From Gnetum montanum (taxonomy: Eukaryota; Streptophyta; Gnetopsida; Gnetales; Gnetaceae): DNA of 64,000 nucleotides. The DNA lies in contig MNCI01007880.1 in assembly GCA_015680685.1 (NCBI GenBank), positions 103,040 to 167,039 on the forward strand, read 5' to 3'. A program made the position numbers and the translations under genes. The notes beneath the pieces were generated by a model, which worked only from the letters and a program-made list of their open reading frames with translations, had not been told where the DNA came from and ran no database searches. Shown in pieces: positions 1 through 9,682 of the stretch (positions are counted from its first letter, which is position 1; each line of letters opens with the position of its first letter).

Positions 1-2068
1 GTCCACGATCCCTATCATTTCCCCAATTGAGACACTAGGGCTTGGCGTCATAAAAAGTTCTAGGAGGCCTGCATCATCCAAGCAATGGGTGAGGGAAGGC
101 GGAGCACGCTTGCGCAGCCATTTCTGCGCTTTTACTACCTCCCCGAACTTCATTGACAAAGTTGTCTCAGTTCGGCCTGTTGTCACGGGATCCCCACTGG
201 AAGGTACATCAACTGTTAAAGCAAGTTAAAACGACCGCATCAACCTCCTGAACCCAAAATAGTTGAAAAAATCCACTAACACATTTAATACATGCTATTA
301 CTCACCATCGGTGGTAGATCTGGAAGTGCTGCCAAAGCTATGTGGAAAGACTGGCCCCTGATCTGTCCAGTCTTCATGGAGCCACCCACGAGCCTTACAC
401 ATCGCAAAGGCCCTGGAAAACTAGTTATGGAAACGGACCATTAAACCCTTCGTCTGAGCCAATACAGCCCCGTGAAGAGTGGGGCCTGTCATAAAGGCCT
501 CCAGAGCAATGCAAGCGAGGGCTATCCCTTCATCCTCAATCAGAATCCCATCTGGGTTGGTCTTTGGCCTGCAAATAAACGCATGTTAAAACAAAAACTA
601 ACATCAAACGACGATCAATGAAACAATAAAGCCAAATAGTCTTACCTGGTTATCCTGTACACCGTGCCAGGAGGATTCTGGAACAGGGTGTATGCACGGG
701 TAGCTATAAATAATGTATTGTTAATGTAATCTAACCCCGGTGGCAGCAATGCCCACAAACGCGTTAACGGGCGGGTTGACTTGGGCCCGTGGGTAGTGCG
801 ATCCTCATCAACAAACAGCCCCTCGTCAATGTCTTCCATGAAGACCACGACACCTTCGGTAGCCCCTGGCAATATTGCATGAACCACACTCCGTGCGGTC
901 ACTTCGTCAAAAAATGACCACATAGCCACTTCAAAATTGGCTAACAAGAAAGCCAGGAATTTGCCAGCACCTTCCCTGAACCAAACCCCCTTGCTATCCA
1001 CGAATAGATTCGGGGGCACATCGCCATCCTCAACGCGGCCAACCCATGTCAGAACCCCGATGAGTTCAACCATAATAAGAAAGCATTTGTTGTCCCTGCG
1101 ACCAATCGCAATGTCACAAAACAAAAGTTCGCATCATAAATCGGCAAAAAAAATTAGAAATTAAACTAACTATTTACGCCTAGCGTATACGCTGTACACA
1201 GCATATACACCAACTCTACAGCGCGAAAAACACAACTTACGCCCAGCGTATACGCTGTACACAATGTATATGCCCACAACTTACGCCCAGCGTATACGCT
1301 ATACACAACGTATACGCCCACAACTTACGCCCATGATTCGCGCTCAGCGTATACGCCGCATACAGTGTACGCTAAACAAACTTAACACTTAGAGCAATTC
1401 AGAATTAGCACATACGATACACAGAGCATATACGACGATCTACGCTTAGCACAAAAAACGCGGTCAATCCGGCGTATACGCTGTCTGTAGCACATTATAC
1501 GCCGACTAATAGTTAGCATAAAGAATGAAATTTAGCTTAGCGTACACACTAGCCAATTCAGCATCTACACTGACAGCAATCCGTTTACGCTGACGCCTGA
1601 ATCCTTTCACATGTACGGCGTATATGCTGAGCAAACCCTCGGCGTATACGCTCAATTTCAAGTTCGGTGTGAACAATTTACGCCAGAAAGAAAGTGGTAT
1701 GCCGAAGACAACTGTACGCCGTCGCAAGAAAATAGAACTTATGCCGATGACAAACGTGCTGACAAACTGTTACGCTAAAACAACGTGAAAACATGTTTGC
1801 GCCAGGACTGAACACCGTCCACGCTGCACAGATTACGCTACGCTAAAAACCCTCGTAAACCCGCTACGCTCGGCGTATACGCCAGGATCATCTACGCTAA
1901 AAAGCATTGAAAAACAGAAGCAGGGATCAAGGCTTACCTCTGGGACATCACGGACAACGCCGGCACCTTCGGCCTAGGCAGACCCTGCAACATGGCCTCC
2001 GTCTCCTCGGTGAAGGTTAGATCGGGACCCTTCCGCCCCTGACCCTTCACTTCCTTGCCCTTGCCCAT
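1..2068 (-). pseudogene. Antisense FCP1-like gene of element A, exons 1-4 (partial)
   Basis: Exons by splice signals on the minus strand: exon 1 2068-1938 (starts MGKGKEVKG, donor GTAAGC), exon 2 1095-646 (acceptor CGCAG, donor GTAAGA), exon 3 568-306 (acceptor TTTGCAG, donor GTGAGT), exon 4 from 212 off the window edge. Junction phases (2, 2, 1) equal those in B and C. Exons 2-3 resemble plant FCP1/SCP-like phosphatases: a hydrophobic strand ending in VELIGVLTW, then FREGAGKFLAFL, FEVAMWS, and NTLFIATRAYTLFQNPP. The family's DLDG/DLNG and DDSP acid motifs are absent, so catalysis is unlikely. Exon 4 begins the conserved block FGEVVKAQKWL. Exons 1 and 2 are open; exon 3 has one in-frame TAG at 423-421. 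The gene runs opposite to pol of the same element. The family assignment is by eye; the exon structure is supported by three copies. Confidence 0.72.
1175..1935. repeat. GCGTATACGC palindrome cluster in intron 1 of the antisense gene
   Basis: The stretch between antisense exons 2 and 1 carries many copies and near copies of the 10-base palindrome GCGTATACGC and of half sites (TTACGC, GCGTA), for example around 1186, 1248, 1289, 1345, 1471 and 1878. Spacing is irregular. The same motif fills the U3 of the 3' LTR of A and of the 5' LTR of D. No coding frame is supported here. Confidence 0.75.
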
Positions 2069-2313
2069 TTCAGAGTGTTTACGCTAGCGATCCGCGTTCA
2101 CGCTGAGTAACTATACGTTGGCATTAAGTTAACCCTCGGCGTCTACGCTGGGTTCAACCTTCGGCGTCTACGCTCAGGTTCCGAGTTATGCTTATGCTAG
2201 GGTATGGTGGTTTACGCTTACGCTTTAGCGGTTGTACGCTTACGCTTACGCTCGCTCGGGTTACTCTCTACGCTATCGCTTTCGAAACAAGAAACAAATG
2301 GAGCCCCCTTCCC

Positions 2314-2321
2314 TTTATATA
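2314..2321 (-). promoter_or_regulatory. TATA box of the antisense gene (element A)
   Basis: On the minus strand the sequence reads GCTATATAAAGGG, a canonical plant TATA box about 245 bases upstream of the antisense start codon at 2068. The flanking 2069-2310 region is rich in TACGC half sites. Element C has TATATAAA at an equivalent place, about 310 bases upstream of its exon 1. Confidence 0.6.
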
Positions 2322-2524
2322 GCGCCCAATGACACTGACACCACCACCGCTTACGCCGCCGTCGCCTCGTTTTCATCGTTTTTTTTACCTTTTTTGCCTA
2401 TTCTTCACCAAAATCTGTCCAAAACGATAAAATTTAACGAAAAATTCATTAAAAACAGGGATTTTTACATCCTGGTTCCTCCGCAGACCCTGCTTTTACA
2501 CGTTTACGCTGGTTTAAACAGCCC

Positions 2525-2660
2525 ATTTGCCTGGTAAGGCATTAAACTACCACCCATTGGCCTAGTACGACCTTAAACTGCTGCCCATTGCTCGGTAAGG
2601 CATAAAACTGCCATACGTCTAAGTGTGACGATAATCCACCGTTATACACGTACGCATAGT
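2525..2660 (+). repeat. Module-boundary array 2 of element A (TAAACT repeats)
   Basis: Three to four imperfect units of about 40 bases, each with a GG(T/C)AAGGCAT-like stretch followed by TTAAACT(A/G)C(C/T). It lies between the 5' end of the antisense gene and pol, as in B at 22965-23200. Confidence 0.6.
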
Positions 2661-2722
2661 CTAAAATCGTTAAAAGACACGGAACAATCCTTTTGCTCAT
2701 GCAACTCTCGATTTATTGGCAG

Positions 2723-5700
2723 GGATAAGCTCAATGGACTGCCAGCACTTAACCGCACCGTTAACTATCGATGGACCATACGGCACCATTACACGGGACT
2801 TTGACATAAACTTCATCAACTCAAGTCCACTAATGGATGACGNNNNNNNNNNNNNNNNNNNNNNNNNNNNNNNNNNNNNNNNNNNNNNNNNNNNNNNNNN
2901 NNNNNNNNNNNNNNNNNNNNNNNNNNNNNNNNNNNNNNNNNNNNNNNNNNNNNNNNNNNNNNNNNNNNNNNNNNNNNNNNNNNNNNNNNNNNNNNNNNNN
3001 NNNNNNNNNNNNNNNNNNNNNNNNNNNNNNNNNNNNNNNNNNNNNNNNNNNNNNNNNNNNNNNNNNNNNNNNNNNNNNNNNNNNNNNNNNNNNNNNNNNN
3101 NNNNNNNNNNNNNNNNNNNNNNNNNNNNNNNNNNNNNNNNNNNNNNNNNNNNNNNNNNNNNNNNNNNNNNNNNNNNNNNNNNNNNNNNNNNNNNNNNNNN
3201 NNNNNNNNNNNNNNNNNNNNNNNNNNNNNNNNNNNNNNNNNNNNNNNNNNNNNNNNNNNNNNNNNNNNNNNNNNNNNNNNNNNNNNNNNNNNNNNNNNNN
3301 NNNNNNNNNNNGATCGAACAACACGTACAAGACCTTGACTTAGTCCTAAAACGTTGTTTAAAATATGAACTAAGACTTAACCCGAAAAAATGCATCTTTG
3401 GTGTAAAAATAGGCAAAATGCTTGGATTCATAGCTTCAGAAGTAGAGATACGAGTGGACCCCGATAAGGTCAAGGCCATTACCAACCTGAAACCACCCAG
3501 TAACCTTACCGAACTTCAAGGTCTACAAGGTAGAGTGCAGTTCATCAGGCACTTCGTAGAAAAATTAACAGACAAACTAAAACCTATGAACCACCTATTG
3601 CGTAAAAATGTCCATTTCGAATGGACTCCGTAGTGCCAGGAAGCCTTCGAAAATATCAAAACAGCACTTGCCCGACTACCTACGGTCTACCCGCCCCAAA
3701 ACAACAAACCATTTTACATCTACCTTGCCACTTCAGAATCATCCATCGCATCCAGGCTCTACCAGAAACGAGATGAAGGAACTGAAGTCCCTGTATACTA
3801 CTTGAGCCATGCCTTAGTCGCCCATGAAAAGAAATATAACGAAGTGGAGAGGTCATGCTTAGCTTTAGTCTTTTCTCTAAGAAAATGACGACATTACCTC
3901 TTCCGTAACCAAGTCTACATAATTTGTAAGGACAATGTATTGAGAGCTATAACAGGAAACATATACGAAATGAGTCGAATAGCCCGGTGGAAGGCCATGA
4001 TAGTTGAGTTTACCCTGTACTATGTAGCGCAATCATCAGTAAAAGGTCAAGCCATAGCAGATCAGATGGCTACATCACCAACACGGGATCAAGTAACTAT
4101 AGAGCCGGAATTCCCGGACGAAAACATAAGCACCATAGACATAGTGCCCCAAGATTATGACGCCATCTTAAACTTCGATGGAGCATCCACCTCTCGAGGA
4201 GGAAGTGCAGCCGCTGTAATCACCTATCCCTCCGGGGAGATCCGACCCTTTGCCTATTGCTTCAATTTTCACTGTACTAATAACATCGCAGAGTATGAAG
4301 GTCTCCTTAGAGGTCTCATGACAGCACTGGCTTCAGATATCACACGGCTCATAGTCAGAGGGGATTCACAATTGGTTGTAAACCAAGTTACGGACGTTTA
4401 CACATGTAAAGCTCAACACTTACAACCATACTGTGACTTGGCAAAAAAATTAGTGAAAAAATTCGAAAACATAGATGTGCAACACGTCTCTCGAAATGAC
4501 AACACCATCGCAGACGCGTTGGCCACACTAGTGTTAAATATATCGCCCAACATGTTCCACGCCTTGCCAAGCTCCGTGATCAACTATGATGAACCAATAA
4601 CCTCCGACACGTTGCCGATCGCATCTGTTAGTACAACACACGCGATAGAATGGTATGATGACATAAAAGAGTACCTTTTACGCGGCGAAGCCCCACGACA
4701 TCTAACAAATGCACAGAAAGACGCGGTGCGGAAACGATCGAGGCAATACACCCTCATAGGGGAAACACTGTGTCATAGATCCTACGAAGGCATATTGCTA
4801 ATATGTGTAGGTAGTGATGATGCCCAAACGATTGTTGATCAAGTACATGAGGGACTATGTGGAGGACACATAGCACCAAAAGCCATGGCCACGAAAATAA
4901 AACGCTTAGGCTATTATTGGCCACACATGGAATACGGCTGCTCATCCAAAGTCAAAACATGTAACATTTGTCAAAAACATAGTAACTTAATACATGTACC
5001 TCCAAATGAGTTGCACACAGCACAAATAACATGGCCTTTTCAGAAGTGGAGATTGGACCTTATCAGCCCGATAACACCCTCATCTTCTGCAGGGCACAGT
5101 TTTATCATAACCACTACTGAATATTTCACGAAGTGGGTAGAAGCAGCTCCCCTTTGAAAAACGACTTCTAAACATGTGTGCAACTTTATCCTAGAAAACA
5201 TTGTAACCCACTTTGGCACCCCTTTGGCAATTATCACTGACAAAGGGCCACAATTCAGCAGTGCTGAAACAAAAACGTTTTGTGACAGTTTGGGGATCAA
5301 ACACTCGTTTTCCTCCCCTTACTATCCTCAAAGAAATGGGCAAGCAGAAGCAACCAATAAGATGATCATAACGATACTTAAGAAAATGCTAACCCAAAGC
5401 AAAAGGAAGTGGCACGAGCAATTACTATATGCATTATGGGCTTACCGCACTGCTCACCGGATGTCAACAGGTAAAACTCCCTACAGTCTCGTTTATGGCT
5501 CAGAAGCTGTTTTACCTTTAGAATTACAGGTACCATCATTAAGGACCACACTCTCCGAACTCCTCGACGACGGGCAAAATAATGATCTCCGTATCATTGA
5601 CCTCGACTCGGCGGAAGAGGAACGCATACACGCACTTGATCAGATCGAATGGTACCAAAAGCAACAATGACAGCGAGATCGACACGACATCAACAGATGC

Positions 5701-5889
5701 CCAATCCACGAAGGCGATCTCATACTCAAAGTTGTTTGGGAACACCCGGACAAATTCTCAGCCAACTGGGAAGGGGCTTACGTGGTCATCAAAGCATTCG
5801 ACAATGGTGCATTCAAGTTAGCTGACACAGAAGGAAACGAGCTAGCTAATCTGACAAATCATTTATACCTAAAACTGTTCTATGTCTAA
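2723..5889 (+). pseudogene. pol: pol of element A (RT, RNase H, archaeal-type RNase H, integrase)
   Basis: Starts after a plausible splice acceptor ATTTATTGGCAG at 2722. After the gap come the end of RT (KCIFGVKIGKMLGF), RNase H, then a second RNase H at about 4160-4540 with all acidic positions visible (NFDGAS, AEYEGL, GDSQLVVNQ, NTIADALA). The integrase has its HHCC zinc module (VHEGLCGGH ... TCNIC, about 4840-4980) and the DDE triad (RLDLIS, TDKGPQF, NGQAEATN). It ends NHLYLKLFYV. The frame is continuous except for in-frame stops at 3631 (TAG), 3886 (TGA), 5155 (TGA, Trp in C) and 5668 (TGA). No frameshift is evident, so decay is by point mutation. The dual RNase H marks the Tat/Ogre lineage. 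Confidence 0.9.
2843..3311. other. Assembly gap (469 N)
   Basis: A run of N removes most of the reverse transcriptase of element A, including its catalytic motif. Long frames running through it are artefacts. Confidence 0.99.
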
Positions 5890-6430
5890 ACACAAACTCA
5901 GGTACGTGAAAGTCCTGGAATTACAACTATAAACTGATACCACAGAAAAGTCCTGGAATTATGACTATAAACTGATACCACAGAAAATTCCTGGAATTAC
6001 GACTATAAACTGATACCATAGAAAAGTCCTGGAATTATGACTATAAACTAATACCACAGAAAAGTCCTGGGATTACGACTATAAATTGATACCACAGCTC
6101 GTCCTGGAATCATGACGATAAACTGATACCATAGAAAAGTCCTGGAATTACGACTATAAACTGATACCACAGCATAGTCCTGGGTTATGACTTAAAACTA
6201 ACACCACAGTGTCCGCAAAGACAATAAACTAGCGTCTGTCCGGCATGACGATAAACTGCCACCGTCCTAAACAATCGGGTTAGCTAAGACTATAAACTAG
6301 CTTGCCTCTCCATAGTCTGCTAAGACTTGAAACTGGCAATGTAATGTCCGTCAAGACGCTAAATAGGCAATGTCCAATGGGTTATGACATAAAACTAACC
6401 CATGATAGTCTGCCAAGACTATAAACTGGC
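5889..6430 (+). repeat. Array 3 of element A: 38-bp tandem repeats after pol
   Basis: About eight units of about 38 bases between 5900 and 6200, each containing GTCCTGGAATTA followed by GACTATAAACTGATACCA. They then grade into diverged units ending in TAAACT(A/G)GC up to 6430. Unit differences are mostly transitions. Confidence 0.9.
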
Positions 6431-7416
6431 AAGTTCACATCCGGCACATCACTCCACCACCATGCTCATTCATCGCTCGCTTCATTACACCACTTGCCAT
6501 CAGTCGCCATCTTCAGTACTGCTTTCATCTGCACACAGTACCTGCCGTTCTCCAGCACCTCTGCACCATCGGCCGCCGTGTAAGTCTAAGCTCGTCTATT
6601 CGCTCACGATTTTCTTGTCTCCTTGGAGTTGTGTTTGCAAGATGACATCCGAAGGTTTCGCACAAGAAGGCAATTCGTCATGAGCGGGAAGATAAGACAT
6701 TGTTTGCGCCATACATGGCAAGACTGCATCAAACCATTCACTGGTACATCCCCGTTCATTGACAGAATTCTTTATCCATTCGGCAACACATTTTACCCTG
6801 GCATCCCCTCGACACACCCAGTACATCTAAAACACTGTACCATTGTAACGCAGCTGCAACACGCAGCACAGAAACTGCGCATGAGTACAAAAGCAGAGAA
6901 AAAATAAAATAAAAAATAGAAAATAAAAAGAGAGACCCCGGGCACTTCCCATGTAAGCCCCAGGTGGGAAGGCAGTCGTCTCAAAACCAAGTACTCATGC
7001 CCAAAATAGTCAAAAAAGCATCCAATCGCATGGCTTTGGCTCCCCGCCAATAGGTTCCCCCTGAACACCAAACATGGGCCCTGTTCTTCCAAAGCATGTA
7101 ACACATCCTTCCGTAACTTTGGCCCCGCCAACAGGATTTCCTTGAAAGCTAACCGAGGGACCCGTTTCGCCAAAGCACACACATTACATGTCTGAACTCC
7201 GAGTCTGCTAAAACATTGGCTATTGGCAAGGATCAGCATGCCACATACCCAACATCCCCTGTCCATGACACAATTCTTTGGGCAGTCACCAATCCCTGCC
7301 ATCTCTATCCTCCTATCGGCCACAAATTTCCCAATCCCAATCCCATGTACTACTGAACACGGTGCGATGGCATCTCGTCCAGTGGCAGCAGACACTATCT
7401 CTATTAAGTCGCTTGT
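6431..7416 (+). other. 3' untranslated region of element A, no supported gene
   Basis: Between array 3 and the polypurine-tract hairpin. It contains TTTTCTTGTCTCCTTGGAG followed by TTGTGTTTGCAAGATGA at about 6611-6650. Element F has nearly the same words at the same relative place (about 13748-13783), so this segment is shared element sequence. A 234-codon frame on the minus strand (6793-7497) has no counterpart in B or C. Confidence 0.6.
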
Positions 7417-7493
7417 GGTGTTTTGTACTTCTTTGTCGACGCTTCTCGGGTCGATTCCTCCAAGTGTCAACACAAAGGGGCCAATGAAACACC
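7417..7493 (+). promoter_or_regulatory. Polypurine tract within a hairpin, element A
   Basis: Left outer arm GGTGTTTT (7417) pairs with GAAACACC at the LTR start (7486-7493). Inner arm CTTTGTCGACG (7431) pairs imperfectly with GTCAACACAAAG (7466). The purine-rich ACAAAGGGG just before the LTR is the polypurine tract. The same layout occurs in B, C and F. Confidence 0.6.
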
Positions 7494-7596
7494 ACAAAAT
7501 TCGGAGCTTAGTACTTGTCCGACACCAAACAGGACCCTAGAACTCACGAACGATGCCGGCTGCATGATCGCGACACTTAGTTTCTGCTAAGTACAT

Positions 7597-8065
7597 GGTG
7601 CCAGCGTATACACTCCAGCGTATACGCCAAGATCACATATACAGCGTATACACCCGGCACTCTAGCGTATACGTCCAGCGTATACGCCCGGCACTCCAGC
7701 GTATACGCCCGGCTCTCCGGCGTACATGCCCAGGTACTGCAGATGTACACGCTCGACGATAGGATCTCCAATGACAGCATGAAGATAACATCGAAGAGCA
7801 AGGATTGAAGCAAGTGGACATCCTTTGACATATGCGCCCGGTGTGTACGCCCTACATCCTTTAGCGTATGCGCCTGGCGTGTATGCCCAGCATTTTCAGC
7901 GTATACGCCCAACGTATACGCCTAGCGCTCAGCATCTCCACCCAGTTCACGCCTAGCATTTTCAGCGTATACGCCCAGCTAATACGCCGACCTGATGCGG
8001 CGTATACGCATAGCGTATATGCCTAGCAATTGTAACATTTTGTATATTTGTAAAGCGTATGCACC
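7597..8065. repeat. GCGTATACGC palindrome array in U3 of LTR A
   Basis: Repeated CAGCGTATACGCC-type units separated by CCCGGCACTC-like spacers, all upstream of the TATA box at 8113. Several copies are decayed to GCGTATACA or GCATATAC, i.e. by transitions. Confidence 0.8.
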
Positions 8066-8112
8066 CGGTCAACGCACCACATGTCTCCCATCCTGAGTCT
8101 AGCGTAACAACC

Positions 8113-8120
8113 TATATAAA
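8113..8120 (+). promoter_or_regulatory. TATA box of LTR A
   Basis: TATATAAA followed by ACCCCC. Its place downstream of the palindrome array matches TATAAAAA in LTR D at 46455-46462. Confidence 0.65.
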
Positions 8121-8708
8121 ACCCCCATTTTTCCACTTCTCCAAGATGGTTGGCAAAATCCCGGAGCACACTAGAGAACATTTATGTTGCGCAAAAGAGC
8201 AGAAAACCTTCTTACGTTGGGAAGCCCTGCATGCTACGGATCTAGTCTCTTACGCTCCAATCGCCCTGCAAACCGACCGAGTTATCCCTGTGTACACCGG
8301 GGCTTTTCATCCGCCTTGTGTTCCTGCACGACTGCGTTAGACCAGTGAACTGTAGTTTGACTCTATACTGTTTACATTCGCTGCAAGTTCTTTTACAGTT
8401 TTACGTCAATTTGGCCCACGCATTGTTTACGTCTGTTTACGCTCGTGCTTCGTTTGCATCCGTTTACGTTTTACGATATTTTTGCTGTTTACGCCTGCAT
8501 GCCGTTTACGCATAACCTAGCGTATTAGCACTTTGCGTACGTGCGGGGAAATCCTTATCTGATCCGCGTGCGGACCACCCAAGGTACTCTGCCTTTGCTG
8601 TATTCCAGCTCGCCCTCAGGCGAAGGCAGGGGCTTCTGCACGTGCCCTGCGATCCCACAGCCTCTGTTTTTTCCTTCTAGCCGGAGACCGACGATTTCAG
8701 GCGGTACA

Positions 8709-9312
8709 ATGGCTACCCATTACATATGTACTTGCAGGTCAAGAAAGCATAGGTGCGATCACGAAGGGAGCGACGACAGAAAACGGGTTGGTCCAGAAGG
8801 ATTGGGTAGGAGGGATAATAACGGGGCTGGTTTGACCTCCCCCATTAGATTGGGAATCGAGTTCCTCCTGTCCATCCTAGAAGGTTTGCTCATGGTTAGA
8901 CATCGTGTCCTATTGCTCCCTAAGTCTAATCAACTAGATCAGTTGGTCTAGAAGCCATTGATTCATCTGTGTCAAAGGTATGGAAGTGCCGGGAGTGGGA
9001 ACAAATTCCTTCCCATCACAGTAAGTGAACTCAAAGCTAAGTTTTTCTTCAATTTTGTGCATATCCAAGGGCAAGGTTTGCCTGCACTTTTGCACAGAGG
9101 AAGTTGTAGCATTCATGCTATTGGGCCAAGCCCTCAGGTCCCCGGTTTTGGATCCTAAGGAATCGACGTGTTTCCAACATCGGGTTAAGCAGTTGTTCAG
9201 CACCTGTGATGCCTTGAACCATGATGGGAACCTCAACATTGAAGGTGTTAGCAACGGTGCTTGGGGAATTCATTGTTACTAGGCCAAACGGTTTTGCAAT
9301 TGAAAAAAACAA
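8709..9312 (-). pseudogene. gag: gag N-terminal part of element E, truncated by element A
   Basis: Starts at ATG 9312 (MFFSIAKPFGLV). It aligns with gag of C: HECYNFLCAKVQANLALG in E matches PQEYNFICFKIQARLAL in C, and EFVPTPGTSIPL matches DFKPTAYDIIPL. It needs one frame change near 9120 and carries several stops. The coding sequence stops at 8709, the insertion point of A. Confidence 0.65.
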
Positions 9313-9334
9313 GGAAATCAGAAAGTAATCAAAG

Positions 9335-9640
9335 AGGCTTTATGTCTTGCTGGATTCTAAAGGAATTGTCAGAGCAACCAATCTATACCACACGATGTGT
9401 AAACAACCACAAAAGGGTGTCATGTTTACGCTAGTACGCGATAGGGTACAGAACGCGTGCAAGACTACCGCAAAACAAGCAAGTTAACTACGATTAGAGG
9501 CTTTATGTCCTACAGGGTTCTAGAAGAATCGTCGAAGTGACTGATCTGCACCGCACAATGTGTAGATAACTGCAAATGGGTGTCAAATTTACGCTAATGC
9601 ATATCAGGGTGCAGAATGTTTACAGGACTACGATAAAATA
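9335..9640 (-). repeat. Duplicated leader segment of element E
   Basis: Two direct copies of about 150 bases (about 9338-9480 and 9497-9640) between PBS and gag, both starting AGGCTTTATGTC and containing GTGTCA and TTTACGCTA. A related single copy is in the leader of C at about 63150-63290. Confidence 0.7.
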
Positions 9641-9658
9641 TAGAAAGGTTACCAAAAG

Positions 9659-9676
9659 ATCCTCCTTCTAGCGCCA
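9659..9676 (-). other. Primer-binding site of element E
   Basis: Minus strand TGGCGCTAGAAGGAGGAT, seven bases from the LTR end. The same 16-base core is found at the LTR edge in C (63302-63319) and D (47057-47074). I could not assign the tRNA. Confidence 0.65.
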
Positions 9677-9682
9677 GAAAAC

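Larger units (their letters stand above)
1..8708 (+). mobile_element. Element A: Tat/Ogre-like Ty3/gypsy retrotransposon, 5' part outside window
   Basis: From left to right it holds exons of an antisense gene (minus strand), a pol gene (plus strand), a 38-bp tandem array, a polypurine-tract hairpin and a 3' LTR. The lineage is assigned from the domain order in pol (RT, RNase H, a second archaeal-type RNase H, integrase) and from close similarity to B and C. The 5' LTR, PBS and gag-pro would lie left of base 1. The 3' LTR ends at 8708 inside the gag of a minus-strand element (E), so A inserted into E. It is the best preserved of the three copies for antisense exons 1-3. Confidence 0.85.
7485..8708 (+). 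repeat. 3' LTR of element A (1224 bp)
   Basis: Starts TGAAACACC directly after the polypurine tract and ends GGCGGTACA, the same end as the LTR of D. U3 contains a cluster of GCGTATACGC palindromes at 7597-8065 with spacing near 20-25 bases. A TATA box TATATAAA lies at 8113-8120. U5 (about 8541-8708) is very similar to U5 of D (about 46890-47051). The right flank (8709) is gag of element E. Confidence 0.85.

Noticed and set aside
2697-3633. Long frames across the N run on both strands
   Set aside because: They are open only because N cannot form stop codons; only the plus-strand part after 3311 is real pol.
6793-7497. A 234-codon open frame on the minus strand next to LTR A
   Set aside because: It starts inside the LTR edge and hairpin, has no recognisable domain, and the same region in B and C has no matching frame.
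7597-8065. CRISPR-like array of short repeats and spacers
   Set aside because: Units are palindromic, irregularly spaced, lie in U3 of an LTR, spacers are themselves repeats, and the genome is a plant's.
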